Notes under the pieces: generated by a model | Seen by the model: the letters and a program-made list of their open reading frames with translations, nothing else | Database searches by the model: none | Told to the model about the DNA's origin: nothing | Shown here: positions 23,552 to 31,024 of the stretch, piece by piece | Layout of the letters: the number at the start of each line of letters is the position of its first letter | How positions within the stretch are numbered: position 1 is the first letter of the stretch | DNA from: an uncultured Rickettsiales bacterium | GTDB taxonomy: Bacteria > Pseudomonadota > Alphaproteobacteria > Rs-D84 | Assembly (NCBI GenBank): GCA_947176385.1 | Contig: CAMWQN010000008.1 | Span: 1 to 40,756, forward strand | Direction: 5' to 3' | DNA: 40,756 bases | Program-made: the position numbers and the translations under genes

Positions 23552-24787
23552 TTATTTTATTTTGCCAATAAATGCATCCCCATTGATATCAGTCAGAATT
23601 ACGTCGCATACAGTCCGGGGGGCAACACGACATCCATCAATTTTGACGACTATATCATGTGGATCACGTGCCAGATTGTTTTCTTCGACCAGAACCTGAA
23701 CTGTTTTACCAATTTGACGCACCATAAATTCATGCAGGTTTTGATTTGCTGCATCTGTTATGATTTTTACACGTTCTTTGGATATGGCGGGATTTACTTG
23801 ATTTGGCATTTCTGCGCCGACCGTGCCTGGACGTGGTGAAAATGGAAATGCGTGTATTCGAATGGGCTTTAATTCGCGCACCAGACGTAATGTTTCGGTA
23901 AACAAATCCTCAGTTTCGCCTGGGAAACCACAAATAATATCCCAACTGAATGTAATATCATCACCGGCACTGGCGACCAGGCGGCGCACCATATCCGCGC
24001 TGTGACGACGCAGCATAGCCTTTAATATTGTATCCGACCCCGATTGCATCGACAGGTGCAGATGCCCCATCATACGTGCATCATTGTGAATCATGTCAAT
24101 AATATTATATAACTGTGGGGATGCCGGGTCCATGGATGACAGGCGCAATCGCTGTATGCCCGGTGCATCATTTAATAATCCGTGACATACGTCAGATATC
24201 AATCGTCCATCGCGGACATATGACGCAATATCGACGCCGGTCAAAACAATTTCTGAAAATCCATCACGCACAGCATCCGTTGCATCGCGTAAAATATCAT
24301 TGTAATCAAAAGACACCGCGGGACCACGCAACAATCTGGTTACGCAATATGTGCATTTGTGATTGCAGCCATTTTGAACCTGGATAAATTTTTTGGAGAG
24401 TACGGGCGCGGTATGATGAAATTTTTGAATTTCTGGTTGTGCGACAGCAAACGGTGTGGCACGCAGGGCATCAATATATGCGTCAATTTGCAGTTTCTTG
24501 GAATTATGAATTACGTATGTATTCGGTATTTTGGCAAACAGTTCCGGGTTACGGGTTGCCGCACACCCTGTAACAAAGATTGGTGCATTTGGATTTTCAC
24601 GTGCGATGCGTCGTACAGCCTGACCGCATTGACGTTCTGCTTCGCCTGTGACAGCACAAGTGTTCACAATAATCGCGACATTTGTAATGTTGCGCAGCAT
24701 TTGCTGGATTTTTTCCGCCTCTAACGCATTCAAGCGACATCCAAAAGATAACGATTTAATATCAGTTTTTGTATTTTCTGCTTGCAT
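23552..24787 (-). CDS. mtaB: tRNA (N6-threonylcarbamoyladenosine(37)-C2)-methylthiotransferase MtaB
   Basis: ATG 24787 is preferred because AAGGAT lies seven bases upstream; the ATG three codons earlier would overlap that site. The radical-SAM methylthiotransferase has the N-terminal cluster cysteines in SFGCRLN, NTCAVT and VTGCAA, the radical-SAM motif CNHKCTYC (C-x3-C-x2-C), IVLTGVDIASY, and a C-terminal TRAM-like domain (KTVQVLVEENN...VVKIDG). MtaB converts t6A to ms2t6A at position 37 of tRNAs reading ANN codons. It heads the minus-strand gene run and is divergent from rpoZ. Confidence 0.94.
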   Translation of the reverse strand: MQAENTKTDIKSLSFGCRLNALEAEKIQQMLRNITNVAIIVNTCAVTGEAERQCGQAVRRIARENPNAPIFVTGCAATRNPELFAKIPNTYVIHNSKKLQIDAYIDALRATPFAVAQPEIQKFHHTAPVLSKKFIQVQNGCNHKCTYCVTRLLRGPAVSFDYNDILRDATDAVRDGFSEIVLTGVDIASYVRDGRLISDVCHGLLNDAPGIQRLRLSSMDPASPQLYNIIDMIHNDARMMGHLHLSMQSGSDTILKAMLRRHSADMVRRLVASAGDDITFSWDIICGFPGETEDLFTETLRLVRELKPIRIHAFPFSPRPGTVGAEMPNQVNPAISKERVKIITDAANQNLHEFMVRQIGKTVQVLVEENNLARDPHDIVVKIDGCRVAPRTVCDVILTDINGDAFIGKIK

Positions 24788-24847
24788 TTTTACCATCCTT
24801 AGGGCATTATAGCGAGGTTAAAAACGATTTCAACAAAGGATTTAATG

Positions 24848-25204
24848 ATGGCACGTACAACAAATTCAGACACTTTACCATTTGTGGAAAGCCGTTATGA
24901 GTTAGGAATGTTGGCATCGCAGCGTGTTCGCGATCTGAATGGTGGCGCACCAGCGGTTATTGACAAGGGCAATGATAAATTAACAGTTGTTGCTTTGCGT
25001 GAAATTGCCAGTGGCAAATTGGATGTTGACAATGTTCGTCATGAATTTGTTCAGTCATACAAAGATGCACCGATTGCCAGTGCCGAAGATGCAAATCTGG
25101 AAGTTACCAGCGAAGACCCATTGCTGCGTGAAATTGATGCAGAATTGGAAAGCGCATTGGCAGATGAACCAGTTGGTGAATCAGCAGAAAGCGACGAAGA
25201 ATAA
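24848..25204 (+). CDS. rpoZ: RNA polymerase omega subunit
   Basis: Either ATG 24845 or 24848 is possible; 24848 gives better spacing from AAAGGA and the usual MAR start. The 118-residue omega subunit shows the conserved block SRYELGMLASQRVRDLNGG, then DKLTVVALREIASGKL, which wraps the beta' C-terminus and aids polymerase assembly. Residues after about 80 form an acidic tail (ELESALADEPVGESAESDEE), as in other alphaproteobacterial omegas. In many alphaproteobacteria rpoZ lies next to the ppGpp synthase gene; here a tRNA-Ser gene follows 7 bp after the stop. Confidence 0.93.
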   Translation: MARTTNSDTLPFVESRYELGMLASQRVRDLNGGAPAVIDKGNDKLTVVALREIASGKLDVDNVRHEFVQSYKDAPIASAEDANLEVTSEDPLLREIDAELESALADEPVGESAESDEE

Positions 25205-25211
25205 AGAATCC

Positions 25212-25302
25212 GGAGACGTCGCATAGTTGGTCTAGTGCGCTACATTGGAAATGTAGTATACCGGCAACGGTATCAAGGGTTCGAATCCCTTCGTCTCCGC
25301 CA
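25212..25302 (+). tRNA. tRNA-Ser (anticodon GGA)
   Basis: Acceptor GGAGACG / CGTCTCC, discriminator G, and an encoded CCA (25300-25302). The anticodon stem is CTACA/TGTAG with loop TTGGAAA, giving anticodon GGA at 25247-25249. The long variable arm TACCG-GCAA-CGGTA is typical of serine tRNAs, and the T-loop is TTCGAAT. It lies seven bases after rpoZ and probably shares its transcript. Confidence 0.96.
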
Positions 25303-25344
25303 CTGATAATAAAAAATGCCCAGTCGGGCATTTTTTATTATCAG
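25303..25344. terminator. Long palindromic terminator after tRNA-Ser
   Basis: A perfect 19-bp stem (25303-25321 with 25326-25344) and a 4-base loop, containing A6 and T6 runs. It begins at the base after the tRNA CCA and can work on both strands. Confidence 0.9.
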
Positions 25345-25500
25345 CATCGTCGTTGTGGATTCGAACCTGGGGAAAGGGTTCGACAAGGAGTAGTTGAGAC
25401 AAGCCCCGCGCAGTCGAAATGTTACGACTGCCCCGCAGCCACGATGCATGTAGCACCGGGCGAGGGAATTCCTTCGTCTATCGAACCCGGGGAAATGGTG
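25344..25500. other. Highly structured intergenic segment, possible RNA gene
   Basis: No protein gene. Pairings visible include GCATCGT/ACGATGC (25344-25350 with 25441-25447), TCGAACC/GGTTCGA (25361-25384), CAGTCG/CGACTG (about 25411-25430), and GGGTTCGA with TCGAACCC (about 25377-25384 with 25480-25487), the last crossing the first as a pseudoknot would. Tandem T-loop-like GGTTCGA words and a GCATGTAG...GGAATT stretch recall tmRNA, but no tag frame, paired T-arm or CCA could be placed. The strand is undecided. Confidence 0.3.
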
Positions 25501-25511
25501 TGTTTTACAGC

Positions 25512-25553
25512 AAAAAATCTGATTTTGTAACATGCTGATTTTACTACAAAATC
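25512..25553 (-). terminator. Inverted repeat with T-run on the minus strand
   Basis: A perfect 9-bp inverted repeat GATTTTGTA / TACAAAATC (25521-25529, 25545-25553), followed on the minus strand by a T6 run (25512-25517). It could terminate a minus-strand transcript or be an operator. The next 60 bases (to about 25610) are very AT-rich and otherwise featureless. Confidence 0.4.
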
Positions 25554-25609
25554 ACAAAAACATAAAATTTTTTTACATTTTAGTTTTATTTTTTAGAAAA
25601 AAAATCGTA

Positions 25610-25800
25610 TATATATAGTGTCAGCAGGGGGTGATTCCCACTGGACCCGAATCTGACAGAGAGAAATCTTAGGGTTGTTGCCCCATAAAGGGGGACTGTG
25701 GTATAGCGGTCAAAGAGTCTATATCGGGACGCCGCAGCCCAAGCTGTGGTCGTTGGGGTTCATTTCCCCCAGGATGGTACGAAACCCATCATTATTTTTT
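25610..25800. ncRNA. Candidate rod-shaped non-coding RNA
   Basis: No credible protein frame. On the plus strand the ends can pair as a long interrupted helix: GGGGG with CCCCC (25766-25770), then CCCGA with TCGGG and GAC with GTC. A side hairpin CCGCAGC-CCAA-GCTGTGG lies on the 3' side and CCCC-ATAAA-GGGG near the apex. TGTCAG/CTGACA (25619-25658) offers an alternative fold. GATGG/CCATC followed by T8 (25772-25800) looks like a terminator. Length and bubble-like shape recall 6S RNA, but this is a shape argument only. Confidence 0.3.
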
Positions 25801-25863
25801 TTATTGCGGACCAAAAATGTCCGACCCCGCCACTATAATGAATATCGATAAAGAGGTTACACT

Positions 25864-26706
25864 ATGGCATATACAAAAAGGGCATATACAAAAGAAACTA
25901 TCATCGAAAGATTGGATAAGAAGTTAAAGGCGCAAAAGGGTCAACATAACAGCAACCCAATATACGCCGACAGCATGGTTAATTACGGTGGCAAAACAAA
26001 CGGTAAAACCAACGAATGGTATTCTGAGGTTATTTCTGAATATTTATTAAAAGAGAAAAACTTAAAAATTTTTATAGATGGTATCGAACCATTGGAACAC
26101 GGTCGCAAGCGCAAAGGTTACTGGGTCGAATCCCACAAACAGTGGACTGGTAACTGGGAAAAAGAAAAGCGTCAGGAAGAACGCCTGGCCCAGACCATGT
26201 ATGGCGAAACATATGATAATATTGGCACTGTGTTGGATTATCAGGTCCCGTTAAAAGATTACAAGGGTGGTCGAAAAGAAGACTCAGATGTGCCGGAAAA
26301 TCCGGACGAAAAAGTTCGCGCAGGCAAAATTGATTTGGTGTCATATAATTCGGATAAAAACGAAATATATCTGTTGGAATTAAAACGTCCCACGAACCAG
26401 GAAACTTTGTTGCGCGCAGCACTGGAAATTTATACTTACAGCATACAGATGAAAAATCAGCGTGAAAAATTTAAGACAGATTTTAAAGAGTCCAAGGATG
26501 GTAAAATTGTGAACGCAAAAATTATGAATGCAGAAATTATCCCGGCGGTCTTGGTGGCGCGCAACGAATGTCAGCACAAACATTGTGATTTGCAAAATAC
26601 AATGGCACTGATAAAAAAACTGGGCGTGGCGGTTTTTGTGTACGACGCAACGCCATATAAAATGACCGCGGTTACCCAGATTGCAGAGGGCAAGGGCGAA
26701 AAATGA
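25864..26706 (+). CDS. PD-(D/E)XK nuclease-like protein
   Basis: The 280-residue protein belongs to no family I can name. Residues 155-175 read GKIDLVSYNSDKNEIYLLELKRP, matching the restriction-like core D-x(n)-E-x-K (D157, E172, K174), with a preceding helix containing E51/E55 as a possible extra ligand and a following AALEIYTYSIQM helix. This implies a metal-dependent nuclease. The N-terminus is basic. A Cys/His cluster (CQHKHC, about 235-240) might bind zinc. AAAGAGG precedes the ATG. The stop overlaps the next start as ATGA, so it is translationally coupled to the MBL-fold nuclease. Confidence 0.6.
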   Translation: MAYTKRAYTKETIIERLDKKLKAQKGQHNSNPIYADSMVNYGGKTNGKTNEWYSEVISEYLLKEKNLKIFIDGIEPLEHGRKRKGYWVESHKQWTGNWEKEKRQEERLAQTMYGETYDNIGTVLDYQVPLKDYKGGRKEDSDVPENPDEKVRAGKIDLVSYNSDKNEIYLLELKRPTNQETLLRAALEIYTYSIQMKNQREKFKTDFKESKDGKIVNAKIMNAEIIPAVLVARNECQHKHCDLQNTMALIKKLGVAVFVYDATPYKMTAVTQIAEGKGEK

Positions 26707-27980
26707 AAATCTGTATCCATCGTGGCACAAACGAAATCGGCGGTAATTGTATAGAATTATCAACTGAAAAAACACGTATATTGTTGGATGTCGGCACGCC
26801 GCTAGCTTCGATGGAAGAACGCAGCCCATGGGGCAAAGCCGACTATCTGAAATGGCTGGCTAAATACAAAGTACCGGTACAGGGTGCATATGCCGATGAC
26901 GCATCCCGTCCCGTGGACGCGATTTTTATATCACACAACCATGGTGATCACTATGGCATGTTGCCCTTAATAAATCCCAAAATCCCGGTTTATATGAGCG
27001 GTACTTTAAAGCATATCCTGCTGGATATCGAACCGTTAAAGGGTGATAAATTTGATGTTTCACATCTGGATATTCGTGAAATTGCGCCGAATGAAACTGT
27101 CCAGATTGGCGATTTTACCGTAATTGCGCATCCGGTTGACCATTCGCCGGCGGCAATGGCATTTGAAATATCAGATGGCGTGCAACGCGTCCTTTATACT
27201 GGTGATATTCGGTTTCACTCATCCCAGTCATATAAATCATGGAAATTGTCGGATACGGCACATGCCCCTGATTACTTGATTATGGAAGGAACACGCCTGT
27301 CACGCCAGGGGCAACCTGATAAATACCCGACCGAGGCTGCCGTGCGCCAGGCGATGAAGGATATGTTAATCGCATCGGATAAATTGACGTTCATCAGCCT
27401 TTCCGCCCAGAATCTGGACAGGATTTGTTCATTAATCGGTGCATGCACTGCTGCACGCCGGTCGCTGGTAATAAAGCCATATACGGCTGAATTATTGGAA
27501 ATATTCCACAACCTGTCACCACGTGTACCCAATGCAGCGCAAATCAAGAACTTGCGTGTTTATTTCACAGAAAAGCCAGGTCGCATAAATAAAAAAATGG
27601 AAAGCATGGGGCTGTTGGATAAATATCACGACATGGCAATTGACGCAGCTGAAATCGCCGAAAATCCATCCCGCTTTGTCATAGAATACAATAAACCGAT
27701 GGCAGACGAAATCTTTGCCGCTGGGCTGAACGATTATGACTTTATCTATTCAATGTGGCATGGGTACTTAACGCGTCAAAGTACATGGGATGATTACAAA
27801 GACCGCCTGGTTGAAATTCATGCGTCCGGTCATGCACGTGTTTCGGACTTGAAAAAATTTGTAGCGAAAATTTCGCCACAAACGATTATCCCAATTCATA
27901 CCGAATGCAAGGATATGTATGAATCTGAATTTGGCGTCCCGGCACTGGTGCTGGACGATAATCAGCCAACAGAATTGTAA
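26703..27980 (+). CDS. MBL-fold/beta-CASP-like hydrolase
   Basis: The 425-residue metallo-beta-lactamase fold protein has the zinc motif SHNHGDHYGM (H-x-H-x-D-H), AHPVDHSPAA, VLYTGDIRFH, EIHASGHARVSDL (the beta-CASP motif C region) and PIHTEC near the end. Together these are the motif order of RNase J/CPSF-type nucleic-acid processing enzymes. It is shorter than RNase J and is a second, divergent copy in the same window, so a specialised RNA or DNA processing role is likely. It overlaps the PD-(D/E)XK-like gene by four bases and precedes the FtsK-like gene by 18 bp. Generic alternatives are a lactonase-type MBL hydrolase, but the HASGHA motif argues for a nuclease. Confidence 0.8.
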   Translation: MKICIHRGTNEIGGNCIELSTEKTRILLDVGTPLASMEERSPWGKADYLKWLAKYKVPVQGAYADDASRPVDAIFISHNHGDHYGMLPLINPKIPVYMSGTLKHILLDIEPLKGDKFDVSHLDIREIAPNETVQIGDFTVIAHPVDHSPAAMAFEISDGVQRVLYTGDIRFHSSQSYKSWKLSDTAHAPDYLIMEGTRLSRQGQPDKYPTEAAVRQAMKDMLIASDKLTFISLSAQNLDRICSLIGACTAARRSLVIKPYTAELLEIFHNLSPRVPNAAQIKNLRVYFTEKPGRINKKMESMGLLDKYHDMAIDAAEIAENPSRFVIEYNKPMADEIFAAGLNDYDFIYSMWHGYLTRQSTWDDYKDRLVEIHASGHARVSDLKKFVAKISPQTIIPIHTECKDMYESEFGVPALVLDDNQPTEL

Positions 27981-27998
27981 AAACAAGGATAAAAAACG

Positions 27999-28919
27999 AT
28001 GACAGACCAAACAAAATATTCCACAGACATTGGTGTGTTAAATGCCGCAATACAGAAAAAGTTCAATGCAGAAATGGATCAGGTCGGACTCTGTGGATGC
28101 TATGACCGATATTTTTATAAACCAACTACGTCGGTTCGTTGGTCTGATTTTGCGCGCTTGGCTGCGTGTCACGGCGCGATTGCTATCCAAATCCCAGGCG
28201 AAGACAGATTGGTGCTGGATATTCCTTTTATAACACCATCATCGACCCAACCCGATGAATGTGAATTTATCGAAGAAATGGAAGTTGCAGAATTAAAGGG
28301 CGTCCTGCCTGTTGGATTTGGGTATGATTGTGATACATTGGCAATCTATGACATGGCGCAATTGGGTAATATTTTGGTGTCATGCGATAAATATACATTC
28401 TTGGAAAATCTGTTTGTTGCATCATCAGTATTAAATAAAAGCAAATTAATGTTTATCGGTACTGATGATTCAAATTATATAACAGCATACGACCTGTGTG
28501 AAAACAGGGTGGGGGATATTACAGATAATGTCGCAGATACTGTGCGTGCAATTTATGATTTAGATGGATATATAAAATATCGCGCTGAACATAAGGATGA
28601 CACCAACATAGTGGTCTTGATAGATAACATTGCCCAGATTATTCAGGCGGATAAAAATATTGTGAATGTATTACGGTCAATATTACAACATGCTGCGGAT
28701 GCAGGCGTATATATTGTATGCTTTGACCGCGATTACGGTAAAAAAATATCACCGGAATTGCGCGCGTCGTTTACAACAAAAATCGTATTTAAAATGCCGA
28801 CGTCCGCTATCAGCAAGAAAGCCTTGGGCGAATCTGGCGCACAGTTGCTGGGACCAGACGACATGTTAATGATCGTTGGTGGGTTGCCACTGGTACATCT
28901 GATGATGCCATCTATGTAG
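27999..28919 (+). CDS. Degenerate FtsK/SpoIIIE-like motor domain protein (pseudo-ATPase)
   Basis: Over 306 residues the order of FtsK motor elements is recognisable. A beta-domain-like segment (DFARLAACHGAIAIQIPGEDRLVLDIPF, about 50-77) precedes the strand PVGFGYD...LAIYDMAQLGNILVS (104-128). At 129-134, where FtsK has its Walker A loop, the sequence is CDKYTF with no G-x4-GK-S/T. The Walker B strand is NIVVLIDN (203-210), with Asn in place of the catalytic Glu. ILQHAADAGVYIV and SFTTKIVFKMPTSAISKKALGESGAQLLGPDDML match the end of the FtsK domain. It lacks membrane segments and the gamma domain. It should not hydrolyse ATP and may be structural or DNA-binding. AAGGAT precedes the start. Confidence 0.65.
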   Translation: MTDQTKYSTDIGVLNAAIQKKFNAEMDQVGLCGCYDRYFYKPTTSVRWSDFARLAACHGAIAIQIPGEDRLVLDIPFITPSSTQPDECEFIEEMEVAELKGVLPVGFGYDCDTLAIYDMAQLGNILVSCDKYTFLENLFVASSVLNKSKLMFIGTDDSNYITAYDLCENRVGDITDNVADTVRAIYDLDGYIKYRAEHKDDTNIVVLIDNIAQIIQADKNIVNVLRSILQHAADAGVYIVCFDRDYGKKISPELRASFTTKIVFKMPTSAISKKALGESGAQLLGPDDMLMIVGGLPLVHLMMPSM

Positions 28920-28982
28920 GAATTATTTTGTGTGTAAAAATATGGCTTTATTTTGCGGTCAAAAAATGGCATAATGTATAAC

Positions 28983-29318
28983 ATGAAAAAAGCATCTTTA
29001 TTTTTAGTATTGGCGGTTGCAATGGCGGGTTGTCATCAATCGTCAGATCAGGTTGTTGTCGATGATTCATACTATGAATTTGAACAGGTCTATACTCAGC
29101 CAATCTATATAAATGAACCGACCCAGTTGGCACGTGTTTCTGCGGATATGGAACGCGATTTGGTCGTTGAAACTGACCATCATATAATTCAAATGGTTGG
29201 CAATCCGGGAACACAGTATAAATACTATGTTTGGACTGGCAATCAGGATACAAATACCGCTGACCCAGATGTAATTGTTGATCGTGGCACGGTTATGGTC
29301 CGCACAGATGAAGAATAA
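28983..29318 (+). CDS. Small lipoprotein
   Basis: ATG 28983 is chosen because it opens a lipoprotein signal peptide: MKKASLFLVLAVAMAGC, with lipobox MAGC and lipidated Cys at residue 17. The mature part of about 95 residues is acidic and unrecognised, with strand-like stretches (TQYKYYVWTGN, DVIVDRGTVMVRTDEE). It would sit in the inner or outer membrane facing the periplasm. The next gene (ybaK) starts inside its 3' end with an 11-bp overlap, so the two are coupled. Confidence 0.7.
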   Translation: MKKASLFLVLAVAMAGCHQSSDQVVVDDSYYEFEQVYTQPIYINEPTQLARVSADMERDLVVETDHHIIQMVGNPGTQYKYYVWTGNQDTNTADPDVIVDRGTVMVRTDEE

Positions 29319-29793
29319 TCCAGAAATAAAAACAAATGTTATGCGCGTGTTGGGTGCCCGGGGCATTCATTACGCGCATTTTTCATATGATCCAGATAAA
29401 TATAATTCCGGTGCAGAAATTGCGGCTGCATTATCCCAAAATCCAGCAGCGGTGTTTAAAACACTTGTTACAATCGCGCGACCAGGTAAATATTATGTAT
29501 TTATGGTGCCTGTCTGTTGTGAATTGGACTTAAAACGTGCCAGCGCCGCGGTCGGTGAAAAGTCTTTGGCTATGTTACCACAGCGCGAATTGTTGGGACT
29601 GACCGGATATATACATGGTGGATGCAGCCCAATTGGAATGAAAAAGCAATTTCCAACAGTAATTGATGCATCTGCCCAGAACTTTGATACGATAATATTC
29701 AGTGCCGGTGCCCGCGGACATCAGGTTGAATTAACAGTTGCAGATTTACAAAAAATAATAAAAATAACTTTTGCAGATATTTGCGCACAATAA
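29308..29793 (+). CDS. ybaK: Cys-tRNA(Pro)/aminoacyl-tRNA deacylase YbaK/EbsC
   Basis: ATG 29308 is chosen over an upstream TTG because the family begins at KTNVMRVL. The 161-residue protein has the YbaK/ProX editing fold: ALSQNPAAVFKTLV, the catalytic-pocket lysine in that segment, LDLKRASAAVGEK, GLTGYIHGGCSPIGMKKQFP and SAGARGHQVELTVADL. It hydrolyses Cys-tRNA(Pro) formed in error by prolyl-tRNA synthetase. It overlaps the upstream lipoprotein gene by 11 bp; a second lipoprotein gene follows after three bases. Confidence 0.93.
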   Translation: MKNNPEIKTNVMRVLGARGIHYAHFSYDPDKYNSGAEIAAALSQNPAAVFKTLVTIARPGKYYVFMVPVCCELDLKRASAAVGEKSLAMLPQRELLGLTGYIHGGCSPIGMKKQFPTVIDASAQNFDTIIFSAGARGHQVELTVADLQKIIKITFADICAQ

Positions 29794-29796
29794 AAA

Positions 29797-30936
29797 ATGA
29801 AACGAATATTGTTTATTTTGCCATTTTTATTAACGGGATGCATTGGCTATGACAATACATCACGTCAACATAGTCATGTTAAATCAGCGCCATTTAGTAC
29901 AGGTGTTGCACCATATATAGATATGAATAAATATACAATTGCGGATATCAAAGAAACTAATAAGGGTCAGGTATTGGTATCTGAATATTCTGATGGTGAT
30001 ATGCATTATCTGGAATATTCTGCGCCACGTGCTGCGCGATTAAAATGGCTGGGATTTGGCGTAATTATTCCAGTATATATTCCAAAATTTTCACCACGTA
30101 ATGATACAATACGATATGCATTCACAGATGGATTGCTAACAGATATTGATTTTGATTATTATCGTCATCGGAATAAGATTTTTCCATTAGTGCCATTGGA
30201 TTGTTGGGGGAATATGCGTCCGTCATCGCCGGTTATGCTGTATCGTGGAATGGGATATGAATATGATGTCTGTTTTAATAAAACAGAATATATAAATAAT
30301 TTCTTTGATAACAATATAGGATGCGAATTTCCTGTTATTAAAAACGAAAACCATTGGAATATTGCCGGATTAAATTTTGTGGCGCCGTTTGCCGCGACAA
30401 AATATTATGAACATGTGCCAGTCCGATATACAAATCCTGAACCCAGAAACGGTTCACGCAAAGAATATTATGATTATGAATGTACTGGCGATAAATGCAT
30501 AAAGATGTCTTGTATCGGGGATAAATGTGAACCAGCAGAAACAAAAACAAATGATATTGAACCGACAACGGTTGAAATTGAACGGTGGCATAATTTATCA
30601 TGCAGTCATGTCCCAGCATTGGGGATAAAAGGGGTAATATATCATAATAACGGCTATGTTATTCAGGTTATAGATGCACCACATATCAATCGAGAACGCG
30701 CAATTGAATATATCATTGGTAATGCACAATCGTACAAAACTGAAAATATAAACGGTATTGAAATGACATTGATTCAACAAACTTATGAATCAGGTCAGGC
30801 GAACATCGCTATATTCTTTGATAATAATAAAATATATATGATTTATCACCATACGACACAGAATAATGATGGAACGGAATTTAACCAGTTACTGCATACT
30901 GTCGGATTGGACAGCATTAACGTGCCACAGAATTAA
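29797..30936 (+). CDS. Hypothetical lipoprotein
   Basis: The 379-residue protein begins MKRILFILPFLLTGC, a lipoprotein signal with lipobox LTGC. The mature protein is rich in Tyr, Asn and Asp, with two short cysteine-containing repeats (CTGDKCIKMSCIGDKCEP, about 228-245). A C-terminal part (ERAIEYIIGNAQSYKTENINGIEMTLIQQTY...IYMIYHHTT) looks like a small alpha/beta domain. I do not recognise the family. It starts three bases after ybaK and probably shares its transcript. A role at the cell envelope is all that can be said. Confidence 0.65.
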   Translation: MKRILFILPFLLTGCIGYDNTSRQHSHVKSAPFSTGVAPYIDMNKYTIADIKETNKGQVLVSEYSDGDMHYLEYSAPRAARLKWLGFGVIIPVYIPKFSPRNDTIRYAFTDGLLTDIDFDYYRHRNKIFPLVPLDCWGNMRPSSPVMLYRGMGYEYDVCFNKTEYINNFFDNNIGCEFPVIKNENHWNIAGLNFVAPFAATKYYEHVPVRYTNPEPRNGSRKEYYDYECTGDKCIKMSCIGDKCEPAETKTNDIEPTTVEIERWHNLSCSHVPALGIKGVIYHNNGYVIQVIDAPHINRERAIEYIIGNAQSYKTENINGIEMTLIQQTYESGQANIAIFFDNNKIYMIYHHTTQNNDGTEFNQLLHTVGLDSINVPQN

Positions 30937-31024
30937 AGAAATCCAGTATGGCAGTTGGATATCTGTGTAATTTAATCCCATCAGTAATTCATGTCTAACA
31001 TAAGGATATATTATAAGCCACAGA

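Noticed and set aside
25104..25533. Minus-strand frames across rpoZ end, tRNA-Ser and the RNA-like segment
   Set aside because: They read peptides typical of antisense tRNA (for example RRRRDSNP) and have no ribosome sites.
25690..25770. A second tRNA in the segment starting GGGGGAC
   Set aside because: The T-loop lacks the conserved A58, there is no proper anticodon arm and the acceptor would have to reuse T-arm bases.
25344..25800. Firm tmRNA assignment
   Set aside because: No tag-peptide frame, no complete T-arm and no acceptor/CCA could be placed on either strand.
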